Source: Betaproteobacteria bacterium (lineage in GTDB: Bacteria > Pseudomonadota > Gammaproteobacteria > Burkholderiales > Burkholderiaceae_C). Taken from it: DNA of 36,204 nt. How positions within the stretch are numbered: position 1 is the stretch's first letter; each line of letters opens with the position of its first letter. The notes beneath the pieces were generated by a model, which ran no database searches, was not told the origin of the DNA, and saw only the letters and a list, made by a program, of their open reading frames with translations. The position numbers were made by a program, and so were the translations under genes. Shown here in pieces: positions 19,229-28,582 of this stretch. The stretch lies in NCBI GenBank assembly GCA_013289985.1, contig JABCYW010000053.1, forward strand, positions 1-36,204, read 5' to 3'.

Positions 19229-19260
19229 AAGCCTCGCCTTGTGCGGGGCTTTTTTTATTT
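19229..19260 (+). terminator. Intrinsic terminator after the small exported protein gene
   Basis: AGCCTCGC (19230-19237) pairs with GCGGGGCT (19243-19250) across a short loop, with one G-T pair, and is followed by TTTTTTATTT. It is the strongest U-tract in the window. It begins the 332-bp gap 19175-19506; beyond it the gap is less GC-rich and holds the LysR-gene control region. Confidence 0.88.
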
Positions 19261-19407
19261 GCTCCGACAAAGTATGATTTGGCTTCGTTTGCGAAGAAGG
19301 CTGAATTAATCACAGCCGCGCGCACTTCGTCGACCCTTCGCGCATCATTGCGAAAGCGGCTCGGCGATCGAAGCACCTTATCCGGCGCTTCCGTACCGTT
19401 CGAGGGT

Positions 19408-19489
19408 CCACGTTCACCGGTGTGAGGCCCACGTTCCGGGCCGAGCCGCGTCAGTCACAGCTGACTTTTTTGCAGTTCTCCAAAGTCAG
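19408..19489 (+). promoter_or_regulatory. Candidate operator region of the LysR gene and leuCD
   Basis: Two direct copies of CCACGTTC (19408-19415 and 19429-19436) are 21 bp apart, two helical turns. Closer to the gene are GTCAG (19450-19454), CTGAC (19461-19465) and GTCAG (19485-19489): the first two form an inverted repeat with a 6-bp spacer, and CTGACTTT/AAAGTCAG (19461-19468, 19482-19489) form a perfect 8-bp inverted repeat. LysR regulators commonly bind such arrays near their own gene. The regulator start codon is at 19507. No strong -35/-10 pair was identified. Confidence 0.4.
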
Positions 19490-19506
19490 CCACAAAGACC
19501 GGTTCC

Positions 19507-20451
19507 ATGCGCTTCGACCTCGTCACCCTCAATCTCGTCCTCGCCATCGCCGAGACCCGCAGCATCACGCGGGGTGCCGAGCGCGAGCACCTGGCGCTGG
19601 CGGCGGCCAGCAAGCGCTTGTCCGATCTCGAGGCCCGCCTGGGTGTCGGGCTGTTCGACCGCCGGGCGCGCGGCGTCGATCTCACCGAAGCCGGCCGCGC
19701 GCTGGTGCGCCACATCCGGACCCTCAACGCGTCGCTGCATGCGCTCGAGAGCGAGGTCGTCGAGTTCTCGCGCGGCATCAAGGGCCATCTGCGCGTGGTG
19801 GCCAACGCCGGCGCCATCTCCGAATGCCTGCCCGCCGATCTCGCCGCCTTCGCGCGCGCGCACCCGGGCATCCGCGTGAGCCTGGAAGACCAGACCAGCG
19901 CCGACGTGATGCAGGCCGTGGCCGAAGGGCGTGCCGACGTGGGCATCTTCGTCGGCCCCAGCACCGACGTACGTCTGTCCGCCCGCCACTACAGCAGCGG
20001 CACGCTGGCCGCCATCGTGCCGTCCGAGCATGTGCTCGCGCGCCGCGATGCCGTGCCGTTCGACGCGCTGCTCGACTTCGACATCGTCGGCCTGCACGTG
20101 GGCGCCTCGGCGCACGAGCTGATGCTCAAGTCGGCCCTCGAGCGCGGGCGCACGCTCAACGCGCGCCTGCAGGTGCGCGGGTTCGACGCCATCGCGCAGC
20201 TCGTCGCCGCCGGGCTCGGCGTGGCCGTGCTGCCCGCCGACAGCGCCTCGCGCTTCTCCAAGTTGTTCGACATCAAGGTGCTGGTACTCGAGGAATCGTG
20301 GGCCCACCGCGACTACCTGCTCGCCACGCGCGTGAGCGACTCGCTGCCGGCCGCCGTGCAGCGCTTCGTCGACGCGCTGTGCCCGCCCACCGTGCCCGCC
20401 GCCGCGTCCGCGCCCGTCGCGGCGCGTGCGCGCGAGGCCTCCGCCCTCTGA
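19507..20451 (+). CDS. LysR-family transcriptional regulator
   Basis: This 314-residue regulator has an N-terminal winged helix-turn-helix (residues 1-60; [35 protein letters not shown] is the recognition region) and a C-terminal effector-binding domain ([39 protein letters not shown]). The helix has SITRGAE where many relatives have SFTRAAE, still typical. It is co-directional with leuC, whose ATG is 11 bp after this stop, so it is most likely the first gene of a leucine operon rather than a divergent regulator. By position it may sense a leucine-pathway intermediate such as isopropylmalate; this is inference. The C-terminal 25 residues are an Ala/Pro-rich tail. Repeats at 19408-19489 are candidate autoregulatory sites. 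Confidence 0.92.
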   Translation: MRFDLVTLNLVLAIAETRSITRGAEREHLALAAASKRLSDLEARLGVGLFDRRARGVDLTEAGRALVRHIRTLNASLHALESEVVEFSRGIKGHLRVVANAGAISECLPADLAAFARAHPGIRVSLEDQTSADVMQAVAEGRADVGIFVGPSTDVRLSARHYSSGTLAAIVPSEHVLARRDAVPFDALLDFDIVGLHVGASAHELMLKSALERGRTLNARLQVRGFDAIAQLVAAGLGVAVLPADSASRFSKLFDIKVLVLEESWAHRDYLLATRVSDSLPAAVQRFVDALCPPTVPAAASAPVAARAREASAL

Positions 20452-20462
20452 AAGGCTCTTCC

Positions 20463-21875
20463 ATGACCGCACGCACCCTCTACGACAAGCTCTGGGACGA
20501 CCACGTCCTGCACACCGAGGAAGACGGCACCTCGGTGCTGTACATCGACCGCCACCTGCTGCACGAGGTCACGAGCCCGCAGGCGTTCGAGGGGCTGGAG
20601 CTGGCCGAGCGCAAGGTGTGGCGCCTGTCGGCCAACCTGGCGGTGAGCGACCACAACGTGCCCACCACCGATCGCCGCGACGGCATCTCCGATCCGACGT
20701 CGAAGCTGCAGGTCGACACGCTGGACCAGAACTGCGACAGGCAAGGCATCACGCAGTTCAAGATGAACGACAAGCGCCAGGGCATCGTGCACGTGATCGG
20801 GCCGGAGCAGGGCGCCACGCTGCCCGGCATGACGGTGGTCTGCGGCGACAGCCACACCTCCACGCACGGCGCGTTCGGCGCGCTGGCGCACGGCATCGGC
20901 ACCAGCGAGGTGGAGCACGTGCTCGCCACGCAGACGCTGCTCGCGAAGAAGGCGAAGAACCTGCTGGTGCGCGTCGAGGGCACGCTGGCGCGCGGCTGCA
21001 GCGCCAAGGACATCGTGCTGGCCGTCATCGGCCGCATCGGCACCGCCGGCGGCACCGGCTACACGATCGAGTTCGGCGGCTCGGCCATCCGCGCGCTGTC
21101 GATGGAGGGCCGCATGACCGTGTGCAACATGGCCATCGAGGCGGGCGCGCGCGCCGGCCTGGTGGCCGTGGACGACACCACGCTGGCCTACGTCAAGGGC
21201 CGCCCGTTCTCGCCGTCCGGCGTGGAATGGGATCAGGCCGTCGCGCAATGGGGCCAGCTGCACTCCGACGCCGGCGCGCACTTCGACCGCGTCGTCGACA
21301 TCGACGCGAGCACGATCCGCCCGCAGGTCACCTGGGGCACCTCGCCCGAGATGGTGCTGTCCATCGACGACCGCGTGCCCGATCCCGAGCGCGAGAAGGA
21401 CGCCGTCAAGCGCGGCGCGATGGAGCGGGCGCTGACCTACATGGCGCTGGAGCCCAACAAGGCCATCTCCGACATCCGCATCGACAAGGTGTTCATCGGC
21501 TCGTGCACCAACAGCCGCATCGAGGACCTGCGCGAGGCCGCCGCGGTGCTGCGCAAGGTGGGCGGCCGCATCGCGGGCAACGTGCGCCTCGCGCTGGTGG
21601 TGCCCGGATCGGGCCTGGTCAAGGAGCAGGCCGAACGCGAAGGGCTCGACGAGGTCTTCCGTGCCGCAGGCTTCGAGTGGCGCGAGCCGGGCTGCTCGAT
21701 GTGCCTGGCGATGAACGCCGACCGCCTCGAACCGGGCGAGCGCTGCGCCTCCACCAGCAACCGCAACTTCGAAGGCCGGCAGGGCGCCGGCGGCCGTACG
21801 CACCTGGTGAGCCCGGCGATGGCCGCGGCCGCCGCGCTGCACGGCCACTTCGTCGACGCGCGCAAGTACATCTGA
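20463..21875 (+). CDS. leuC: 3-isopropylmalate dehydratase large subunit
   Basis: This 470-residue aconitase-family subunit, with LeuD, isomerises 2- to 3-isopropylmalate in leucine synthesis. The three 4Fe-4S ligands are Cys348 in [14 protein letters not shown] and Cys411 and Cys414 in [11 protein letters not shown]. Other family sequences are [21 protein letters not shown] and [11 protein letters not shown]. The ATG at 20463 follows AAGG and lies 11 bp after the LysR gene; upstream open frame is only a shadow over that gene. Length is normal. leuD follows after 16 bp, so the two subunits are made together. Confidence 0.97.
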   Translation: MTARTLYDKLWDDHVLHTEEDGTSVLYIDRHLLHEVTSPQAFEGLELAERKVWRLSANLAVSDHNVPTTDRRDGISDPTSKLQVDTLDQNCDRQGITQFKMNDKRQGIVHVIGPEQGATLPGMTVVCGDSHTSTHGAFGALAHGIGTSEVEHVLATQTLLAKKAKNLLVRVEGTLARGCSAKDIVLAVIGRIGTAGGTGYTIEFGGSAIRALSMEGRMTVCNMAIEAGARAGLVAVDDTTLAYVKGRPFSPSGVEWDQAVAQWGQLHSDAGAHFDRVVDIDASTIRPQVTWGTSPEMVLSIDDRVPDPEREKDAVKRGAMERALTYMALEPNKAISDIRIDKVFIGSCTNSRIEDLREAAAVLRKVGGRIAGNVRLALVVPGSGLVKEQAEREGLDEVFRAAGFEWREPGCSMCLAMNADRLEPGERCASTSNRNFEGRQGAGGRTHLVSPAMAAAAALHGHFVDARKYI

Positions 21876-21891
21876 AGACCGGGATCGCCTC

Positions 21892-22542
21892 ATGCAAGCC
21901 TTCACCCTGCACACGGGCCTCGTGGCCCCGATGGATCGCGAGAACGTCGACACCGACGCGATCATCCCCAAGCAATTCCTGAAGTCGATCAAGCGCACGG
22001 GCTTCGGGCCCAACCTGTTCGACGAGTGGCGCTACAAGGATCCGGGCTATCCGGGGCAGGATCCGGACTCGCGCGTGCCCAACCCCGACTTCGTGCTGAA
22101 CCAGCCGCGCTACCAGGGCGCGTCGGTGCTGATCGCGCGCCGCAACTTCGGCTGCGGCTCCAGCCGGGAGCACGCGCCGTGGGCGCTCGACCAGTACGGC
22201 TTCCGCGCCATCATCGCGCCCAGCTACGCCGACATCTTCTTCACCAACTGCTTCAAGAGCGGCCTGCTGCCCATCGTGCTGCCCGAGGACGCGGTGGCCA
22301 GGCTGTTCGACGAGGTCAACGCCTTCGTGGGCTACCGCCTCACCGTCGACCTGCCGCGCCAGGTGGTGGTCAAGCCCGACGGCGCGGAGATCCCGTTCGA
22401 CGTGCAGGCCTTCCGCAAGTACTGCCTGGTCAACGGCTTCGACGACATCGGCCTGACGCTGCGCCATGCCGACAAGATCCGCAGCTACGAGGCCGAGCGC
22501 CTGGCGAAGATGCCGTGGCTCGCCAACCGCCTGGTCGGCTGA
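21892..22542 (+). CDS. leuD: 3-isopropylmalate dehydratase small subunit
   Basis: The 216-residue product is the swivel subunit that completes the LeuCD active site. Family sequences include [20 protein letters not shown] near the N-terminus and [15 protein letters not shown], the substrate-recognition loop, at about residues 84-98. It has the usual length of the bacterial enzyme. The ATG lies 16 bp after leuC. A small membrane-protein gene begins 6 bp after its stop, interposed before leuB. Confidence 0.97.
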   Translation: MQAFTLHTGLVAPMDRENVDTDAIIPKQFLKSIKRTGFGPNLFDEWRYKDPGYPGQDPDSRVPNPDFVLNQPRYQGASVLIARRNFGCGSSREHAPWALDQYGFRAIIAPSYADIFFTNCFKSGLLPIVLPEDAVARLFDEVNAFVGYRLTVDLPRQVVVKPDGAEIPFDVQAFRKYCLVNGFDDIGLTLRHADKIRSYEAERLAKMPWLANRLVG

Positions 22543-22548
22543 GGCAAG

Positions 22549-22914
22549 ATGGCCTGGCCGCGCCCCCTGCAGTTGCGACGCCATTTCCAGCGCGTGGTGC
22601 TGGCGCGCCCGTGGCTGACCTTCGTCGTGATGGGCCTGGCCTTCTTCTGCTTCGGCATGGTGTCGCTGGACCTGCTGCGCCTGCTGCACGCCAACGCGGC
22701 GCTGATCGTGGCCAACGGCGCGATGGCGCTGGCCGATGGCGGCGCGCTGCAGCTGCTTCAACTGATCGCCGACGGCTACCTGGCCATGCTGGCCTACGTC
22801 GTCATGAAGACCTGCGAGCACACGCTGTCGCACTGGCTGGCGGACTCGTCCCCTTTCAAGCGTTCGTCCGCGGCCGACGAGCGCGCATCCCCCGAATCCC
22901 ACTCCGAACACTGA
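22549..22914 (+). CDS. Small membrane protein inside the leucine operon
   Basis: This gene encodes 121 residues with two hydrophobic stretches (about 23-46, [22 protein letters not shown], and about 68-86, [17 protein letters not shown]) and a basic N-terminus, suggesting an inner-membrane protein. The C-terminus is hydrophilic and Ser/His-rich. I recognise no family. It starts 6 bp after leuD and its stop is 1 bp before the leuB ATG, so it is embedded in the operon and likely translated with it. The tight packing argues for a real gene. A role in leucine metabolism is unproven; it may be unrelated cargo or a membrane partner. Confidence 0.8.
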   Translation: MAWPRPLQLRRHFQRVVLARPWLTFVVMGLAFFCFGMVSLDLLRLLHANAALIVANGAMALADGGALQLLQLIADGYLAMLAYVVMKTCEHTLSHWLADSSPFKRSSAADERASPESHSEH

Positions 22915-22915
22915 C

Positions 22916-24019
22916 ATGAAGATCGCAATCCTCCCCGGCGACGGCATCGGCCACGAGATCATCGCGGAAGCCGTCAAGGTGCTGCGCGCGCTGGAACTCC
23001 CGTTCGAGACGGAGTTCGCCGACGTCGGCGGCACCGCCTACGCCAACCACGGCCATCCGCTGCCCGAGGCCACGCTGGCGCTGGCCAAGGCCGCCGACGC
23101 CGTGCTGTTCGGCGCCGTGGGCGACTACAAGTACGACAAGCTCGAGCGCCACCTGCGCCCCGAGCAGGCGATCCTGGGCCTGCGCAAGAACCTGGCGCTG
23201 TTCGCCAACCTGCGTCCGGCCATCTGCCACCCGCAGCTGACGCACGCGTCGAGCCTGAAGCCCGAGCTGGTGTCGGGCCTGGACATCCTCATCATCCGCG
23301 AGCTCACCGGCGACATCTACTTCGGCCAGCCGCGCGGCCGCCGCACCGCGGTCGACGGCCACTTCCCGGGCGCCGACGAGGCCTTCGACACGATGCGCTA
23401 CAGCCGCCCGGAGATCGAGCGCATCGCGCACGTGGCGTTCCAGGCGGCTCGCAAGCGCGGCCGCAAGGTGACCAGCGTCGACAAGGCCAACGTGCTGGAG
23501 ACCTTCCAGTTCTGGCGCGACGTCGTCACCGACGTGCACGCGCAGTACCCCGACGTCGAGCTCGACCACATGTACGTGGACAACGCGGCGATGCAGCTGG
23601 TGAAGGCGCCCAAGAAGCTCGACGTGGTGGTCACCGGCAACATGTTCGGCGACATCCTGTCGGACGAGGCGGCGATGCTCACCGGCTCGATCGGCATGCT
23701 GCCCTCGGCCTCGCTGGACGCCAGCAACAAGGGCCTGTACGAGCCCAGCCATGGCAGCGCCCCGGACATCGCGGGCAAGGGGATCGCCAATCCTCTGGCT
23801 ACAATACTGTCTGCCGCCATGATGCTCCGCTACTCCCTCCAGCAAGCCGACGCCGCCGACCGTATCGAGTCCGCGGTGACTTCCGTGCTGGAATCCGGCC
23901 TGCGTACCGTGGACATCGCGTCCGCGGGCACGCGCACCGTGGGTACGCGCGAGATGGGCGACGCCGTCGTCGCGGCCATCCGCGCCACCACGACCACGAT
24001 TACCAAAACCACGAGCTGA
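22916..24019 (+). CDS. leuB: 3-isopropylmalate dehydrogenase
   Basis: This 367-residue NAD-dependent enzyme oxidatively decarboxylates 3-isopropylmalate, the third step of the leucine branch. It shows the N-terminal [14 protein letters not shown], the substrate loop [26 protein letters not shown], the catalytic Lys/Asp region [18 protein letters not shown], and the cofactor-binding [19 protein letters not shown]. The C-terminus is extended by a Thr-rich tail. It begins 1 bp after the small membrane gene. Near 23800 the coding sequence uses rare ACA and ATA codons that create a TACAAT, possibly an internal promoter. Confidence 0.97.
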   Translation: MKIAILPGDGIGHEIIAEAVKVLRALELPFETEFADVGGTAYANHGHPLPEATLALAKAADAVLFGAVGDYKYDKLERHLRPEQAILGLRKNLALFANLRPAICHPQLTHASSLKPELVSGLDILIIRELTGDIYFGQPRGRRTAVDGHFPGADEAFDTMRYSRPEIERIAHVAFQAARKRGRKVTSVDKANVLETFQFWRDVVTDVHAQYPDVELDHMYVDNAAMQLVKAPKKLDVVVTGNMFGDILSDEAAMLTGSIGMLPSASLDASNKGLYEPSHGSAPDIAGKGIANPLATILSAAMMLRYSLQQADAADRIESAVTSVLESGLRTVDIASAGTRTVGTREMGDAVVAAIRATTTTITKTTS

Positions 24020-24039
24020 CGCTCCGACTCGCTTCGCCC

Positions 24040-24092
24040 CTGCTTCCCCCAAGAAAGAATCCAGGCGACGTGAGTCGCGGGGCGGGAAGCAG
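24040..24092. other. Inverted repeat between leuB and asd
   Basis: CTGCTTCCC (24040-24048) and GGGAAGCAG (24084-24092) form a perfect 9-bp inverted repeat around 35 bp. There is no U-tract. It may be a weak transcript end for the leu operon or a leader element of asd; the 148-bp gap shows nothing else clear. Confidence 0.3.
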
Positions 24093-24167
24093 GACAAGCG
24101 GTGGCTCCCGCGGGGGCCGTGTGATCGACAGAGTTTGGGCGTGCAGGACACGCATGAGGCGAACGAC

Positions 24168-25295
24168 ATGGCATTGGTAGGACTCGTAGGCTGGCGCGGC
24201 ATGGTTGGTTCCGTGCTGATGGACCGGATGCAGGCCGAAGGCGACTTCGCGCTGATCGAACCGGTGTTCTTCTCCACGAGCGCGGTGGGCGGCAAGGCCC
24301 CGGCGCAGGCGAAGAACGAGACGGCGTTGAAGGACGCCTTCGACATCGAGGCGCTCAAGCGCTGCGACATCGTCATCACCTGCCAGGGCGGCGACTACAC
24401 CACCGAGGTGTTCCCCAAGCTGCGCGCGGCGGGCTGGAACGGCCACTGGATCGACGCGGCCTCCACGCTGCGCATGAAGGACGACGCCGTCATCGTGCTC
24501 GACCCGGTCAACATGCCGGTGATCAAGAGCGCGCTGGCCAAGGGCGGGCGCAACTGGATCGGCGGCAACTGCACGGTCAGCTGCATGCTGATGGGCGTGG
24601 GCGCGCTCTACAAGGCCGGGCTGGTCGAGTGGATGAGCACCCAGACCTACCAGGCGGCCTCGGGCGGCGGCGCGCAGCACATGCGCGAGCTGCTCACGCA
24701 GTACGGCACGCTCAACGCGTCGGTTCGCTCGCTGCTCGATGACCCGAAGAGCGCCATCCTCGAGATCGACCGCCTGGTCGCCGCCACGCAGCGTTCGCTG
24801 TCGGCGGAGGAAACCAGGAATTTCGGCGTCCCGCTGGGCGGCTCGCTGATTCCCTGGATCGACAAGGACCTGGGCAACGGCGTGACCAAGGAAGAATGGA
24901 AGGGCATGGCCGAGACCAACAAGATTCTCGGCCAGGGCGAGGGTTTCGGCTCCGCGGCGGTCCCCGTCGATGGTTTCTGCGTGCGCGTGGGCGCGATGCG
25001 TTGTCACAGCCAGGCGCTCACTTTCAAGTTGAAGAAGGACGTGCCGCTGGCCGACATCGAGGCGATGATCGCCGCCGACAACGAGTGGGTGAAGGTCGTT
25101 CCGAATAATCGCGAAGCCACCTTGCGCGACCTGACACCGGTGGCCGTCACCGGCACGATGACGATTCCCGTGGGCCGCCTGCGCAAACTCGCGATGGGCC
25201 CCGAATATCTCGGCGCATTCACGATCGGCGACCAATTGCTGTGGGGCGCGGCGGAGCCGCTTCGCCGCATGCTGCGGATTCTTCTCGACAAGTAA
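24168..25295 (+). CDS. asd: Aspartate-semialdehyde dehydrogenase
   Basis: This 375-residue NADPH-dependent enzyme reduces aspartyl phosphate to aspartate semialdehyde, the branch point to lysine, diaminopimelate, methionine and threonine. The nucleotide-binding N-terminus is [15 protein letters not shown]; the catalytic Cys135 is in [12 protein letters not shown]; the substrate-binding [10 protein letters not shown] and [16 protein letters not shown] follow. It is the Gram-negative Asd type by length and motifs. ATG 24168 has GAGG 8 bp upstream; an in-frame start 11 codons earlier lacks a ribosome-binding site. It stands 148 bp after leuB, and a 442-bp gene-free region follows. Confidence 0.97.
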   Translation: MALVGLVGWRGMVGSVLMDRMQAEGDFALIEPVFFSTSAVGGKAPAQAKNETALKDAFDIEALKRCDIVITCQGGDYTTEVFPKLRAAGWNGHWIDAASTLRMKDDAVIVLDPVNMPVIKSALAKGGRNWIGGNCTVSCMLMGVGALYKAGLVEWMSTQTYQAASGGGAQHMRELLTQYGTLNASVRSLLDDPKSAILEIDRLVAATQRSLSAEETRNFGVPLGGSLIPWIDKDLGNGVTKEEWKGMAETNKILGQGEGFGSAAVPVDGFCVRVGAMRCHSQALTFKLKKDVPLADIEAMIAADNEWVKVVPNNREATLRDLTPVAVTGTMTIPVGRLRKLAMGPEYLGAFTIGDQLLWGAAEPLRRMLRILLDK

Positions 25296-25312
25296 TCCAC
25301 GCCCGCAGGGGC

Positions 25313-25411
25313 ATTTCGGGCGCGCAAGGATCGGGAGATCGTTGCGCGCGCGCCAAACCCTACAGACGAAATATCTTGTTACCTCTGGGGCGGTACGACC
25401 CCGCCCGAAAT
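25313..25411 (+). ncRNA. Candidate structured RNA in the asd-fimV gap
   Basis: The 442-bp gap 25296-25737 holds no convincing gene and is less GC-rich than its surroundings. Its first 120 bp show three stems: ATTTCGGGC/GCCCGAAAT (25313-25321 with 25403-25411, perfect 9 bp), GCGCGCAA/TTGCGCGC (25320-25327 with 25342-25349) and GGGCGG/CCGCCC (25388-25393 with 25401-25406). The first and third share bases 25403-25406 and so exclude each other. A third ATTTCGGG lies at 25437-25444. It could be an attenuator-like leader, an asd transcript end or a small RNA. I see nothing else clear in the rest of the gap. Confidence 0.3.
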
Positions 25412-25737
25412 AGGCCGGCGCGTGGCTTATTCGAGTATTTCGGGGTTAACTCTCCGCTTGCGGCGCGCGCGAGGCAGGCAAAATGCGCGCCTGCGCTGGT
25501 TTACCCCGGCGCCGTAGTGCGAGAATATTCGGACGAGGTCCAGGCCAAAACGGCGGACAGCTGATGCTGGAGAGCGCTCCATGCATGAGCTTGTCAGCGT
25601 TTCTGGCTGGTGCTATGGTCTTTTCCCTGACGAGCGTGGGCCTTTATTGACCGCGCCAGCTACCGAAGAACTTGCCGAGAGACCTGTCATTCCAAGGCGA
25701 TCTGCAGAGATCGCCAAATTGCATTCGGGATACCAAA

Positions 25738-28572
25738 TTGAAGAATCGCTCGTTGGTCACCACTGGTCGCGCGCTGAACGTCATGGCAGCCGCTGCCCTG
25801 ATCCTCCTGTCGACCGGTGCCTCGGCGCTGGGCCTCGGGCGCGTGAACGTGCAATCCGTGCTCGGCGAGTCGCTGCGCGCTGAAATCGAGGTGACGAGCC
25901 TGAGCGCGGAAGAGGCGTCTTCCCTGCGCGTGAGCCTCGCGTCGCCCGACGCCTTCAAGGCCTCCGGTGTCGAGTACAACGCCGTCCTCAGCGGCGCCAC
26001 CGTCACGCTGTCGCGCCGCGCCGATGGCCGTCCGGTGCTGGTGCTTTCCAGCGACAAGGCGGTGCAGGAGCCGTTCATCGACGTCATCGTCGACTTCACC
26101 TGGGCCACCGGCCACCTCACCCGTTCCTACACGCTGCTGATCGACCCGCCGGGCCGCAACACGGCCGCCCAGCCGGGCACCACGGCCACCGCGCCCGTCT
26201 TCGCCTCGCCGCCCGCGCCGCGGCCGGCCGCTCCGGTGCCCGCGCCGGCGCCGCAGGTCGCCATCGCCCCGCCACCGGCCCCCATCGCCGCGCCGCTGCC
26301 CGCGCCCACGCCGGCCCCCGCCGCCCGTGCACCCAAGCCCGAGAAGGCGCTCAAGCCCGCGCCGGCTCCGAAGGCGGAGAAGGTCGAAAAGGCCGAGAAG
26401 GCGCCCGCGCCCCAGCCCAGCGGCGGTGGAGAGTCCACGGTCAAGGTCAACCCGGGCGACACGCTCACCTCGCTCGCCGCGGCCAACAAGCCCGGCGGCG
26501 TCTCGCTGGACCAGATGCTGGTCTCGCTGTACCGCAACAATCCGTCGGCCTTCATCGACGACAACATGAACCGGATGAAGTCCGGCGTCACGTTGACGGT
26601 GCCCGGCGCCGACACCGCCAAGCAGACCTCCACCGAGGAGGCGCACCAGATCATCCAGGCCCAGAGCGCCGACTTCGCGGCCTACCGCCAGCGCCTGGCC
26701 ACCGGCGTCACCACGGTGCACACCGACGAGAACAAGCACGTCGCTTCGGGCAAGGTCGAGGCCAAGGTCAACGACCAGAAGACGGCCTCCGCGGCCCCCC
26801 CGCCCGACAAGCTCACGCTGTCGCGCGGCGGCACCGCCAAGCCGGGCGCCACGCCGTCGGAAGTCAAGGATTCCAAGGCCGCGCAGAGCAAGGCTGAGGC
26901 CAAGCGTGTCGATGAACTCACGCGCAACCTGAAGGAACTGAAGGATCTCGCGGCCAAGACGCCCCCGGCGCCGGCCATCGCCGCCGCTCCGGCCGTGAAG
27001 ACGCCCGCGCCGTCGCCGCTGGCGCCCACCATCGCCCTGGCGCACCCGCCGGCGCCCGCACCGGTGCCGGTCGCGGCGCCCAAGCCCGCGCCGGTTCCGC
27101 CGCCGCCGGCTCCGGTGGCCGCGCCCAAGCCGGCGCCGATCCCGTCCACGCCGCCGCTGCCCGCGCCGGTTCCGGCGCCGGCCCCGGCCCCGGTGGTCGC
27201 GCCCGCCGTCGTGGCGTCCGCGCCCGCGCTGGCCGCCAGCGTCGCCGCGTCGGCCCCGACGCCGGCCCTGGCGCCCACCGTCGCCCCGTCGGCCGCCGCG
27301 CGTCCGTCGGCGCCCGCGCGTCCCGTCGTCGCTCCGGCGCCCGCGCCCGCGGACGACAGCTTCATCAACTCGCTGTTCGAGCCGCCGTACATCTTCCCGG
27401 GCCTCGCCGGCCTGGCGGTGCTGCTGGGCGGCTTCCTGTTCTGGCGCAAGCGCCAGGGCGGCGACCGCAACAAGTTCTCGGGCGAGACCTCGTTCATCGA
27501 GAGCAAGATCCAGCCCGATTCGTTCTTCGGCGCCAGCGGCGGCCAGCGCGTGGACACCCGCGACGGCGCGGCCAACTCGGCCTCGTCCTCGCTCAACTAC
27601 TCGCTGAGCCAGCTCGACGCCATCGGCGACGTGGATCCGGTGGCCGAGGCCGACGTGTACCTGGCCTACGGCCGCGACCTGCAGGCCGAGGAGATCCTGA
27701 AGGAGGCGCAACGCTCCGACCCGGATCGCCTGGCCATCCGCACGAAGCTGCTGGAGGTCTACGCCAAGCGCGCCGACCTGAAGACCTTCGAGACGCAGGC
27801 GCGCCAGCTGCAAGGCCTCACCAACGGCCAGGGCGAGGACTGGGTCAAGGCGCAGGAACTCGGCCGCCAGATCGACCCGACGAACCCGCTGTACACCGAG
27901 GGCGGCGAATACGCCATCGTCGACACCGACCCGATGCCGCTGAACCCGCTCGGCGACGACGCCGACGAGCACACGCTGATGCGTCCGCCGGCCAAGGCGG
28001 AAGGCGCGGCCGACTTCTCGTCCACCGACCTGCCGATCGACTTCGACCACGACGAAGTGCCCACCGTGCAGCCGGGCGAGCACGCCGCCGCGCCGCACGT
28101 GACCACGCATACCGAGCCCATGAACATGGAGCCGGGCGACACCGCGCGCCAGCCGCACCAGGGCGCCGCGCACAACATGCCGTTCGAGGTCAGCGATTTC
28201 GACCTCGAGCCGAGCCATGTCGAAGTGCCGACCATCACCATCCCGCCCGCGCCGGCTCCCGCCGCCGCGAAGCCGGCACCGGCACCCGCCCCGGGCGAGC
28301 CGGCCATCAACTTCGACTTCGGCGACCTCTCGCTGGATCTCGGCAAGTCGGCGCACGCGGCGGAAGACCACGCGGCGTCGGTCCTGCCCGACCTCGACAT
28401 GGGCGGCGCGCACGGCGACACCGAACCGATGGCCCGCAAGATCGAGCTGGCCGACGAGTTCCGCCGCATCGGCGACCACGAAGGCGCGCGCGAACTGCTG
28501 GAAGAAGTGGTGAGCAAGGCCGACGGCCCGCTGAAGGCCCGCGCCCAGTCGATGCTGGACGCTCTGGGTTAA
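25738..28572 (+). CDS. fimV: FimV-like pilus assembly / polar hub protein
   Basis: This is a 944-residue inner-membrane protein. From the TTG at 25738 (GGGA 7 bp upstream) it starts with a signal peptide (KNRSLVTTGRALNVMAAAALILLSTGASA) followed by the FimV N-terminal domain (LGLGRVNVQSVLGESLRAEIE). Then come an Ala/Pro linker, a LysM-like peptidoglycan-binding region (about 232-290, GDTLTSLA, MLVSLYRNNPSAF), a long Ala/Pro-rich stretch, one membrane helix (about 550-572), TPR-like helices (about 635-695) and a C-terminal FimV TPR motif (about 895-944, RKIELADEFRRIGDHEGARELLEEV). FimV homologues organise type IV pili and pole-localised signalling. ATG 25783 would give a signal lacking basic residues and is less likely. 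The 442-bp leader may contain its promoter. It is followed 10 bp later by truA. Confidence 0.9.
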   Translation: MKNRSLVTTGRALNVMAAAALILLSTGASALGLGRVNVQSVLGESLRAEIEVTSLSAEEASSLRVSLASPDAFKASGVEYNAVLSGATVTLSRRADGRPVLVLSSDKAVQEPFIDVIVDFTWATGHLTRSYTLLIDPPGRNTAAQPGTTATAPVFASPPAPRPAAPVPAPAPQVAIAPPPAPIAAPLPAPTPAPAARAPKPEKALKPAPAPKAEKVEKAEKAPAPQPSGGGESTVKVNPGDTLTSLAAANKPGGVSLDQMLVSLYRNNPSAFIDDNMNRMKSGVTLTVPGADTAKQTSTEEAHQIIQAQSADFAAYRQRLATGVTTVHTDENKHVASGKVEAKVNDQKTASAAPPPDKLTLSRGGTAKPGATPSEVKDSKAAQSKAEAKRVDELTRNLKELKDLAAKTPPAPAIAAAPAVKTPAPSPLAPTIALAHPPAPAPVPVAAPKPAPVPPPPAPVAAPKPAPIPSTPPLPAPVPAPAPAPVVAPAVVASAPALAASVAASAPTPALAPTVAPSAAARPSAPARPVVAPAPAPADDSFINSLFEPPYIFPGLAGLAVLLGGFLFWRKRQGGDRNKFSGETSFIESKIQPDSFFGASGGQRVDTRDGAANSASSSLNYSLSQLDAIGDVDPVAEADVYLAYGRDLQAEEILKEAQRSDPDRLAIRTKLLEVYAKRADLKTFETQARQLQGLTNGQGEDWVKAQELGRQIDPTNPLYTEGGEYAIVDTDPMPLNPLGDDADEHTLMRPPAKAEGAADFSSTDLPIDFDHDEVPTVQPGEHAAAPHVTTHTEPMNMEPGDTARQPHQGAAHNMPFEVSDFDLEPSHVEVPTITIPPAPAPAAAKPAPAPAPGEPAINFDFGDLSLDLGKSAHAAEDHAASVLPDLDMGGAHGDTEPMARKIELADEFRRIGDHEGARELLEEVVSKADGPLKARAQSMLDALG

Positions 28573-28582
28573 CCTTGGCGGG

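Noticed and set aside
25581-25883. A 100-codon open frame in the asd-fimV gap
   Set aside because: It overlaps the fimV start in another frame, has a mixed composition without motifs and no clear ribosome-binding site.
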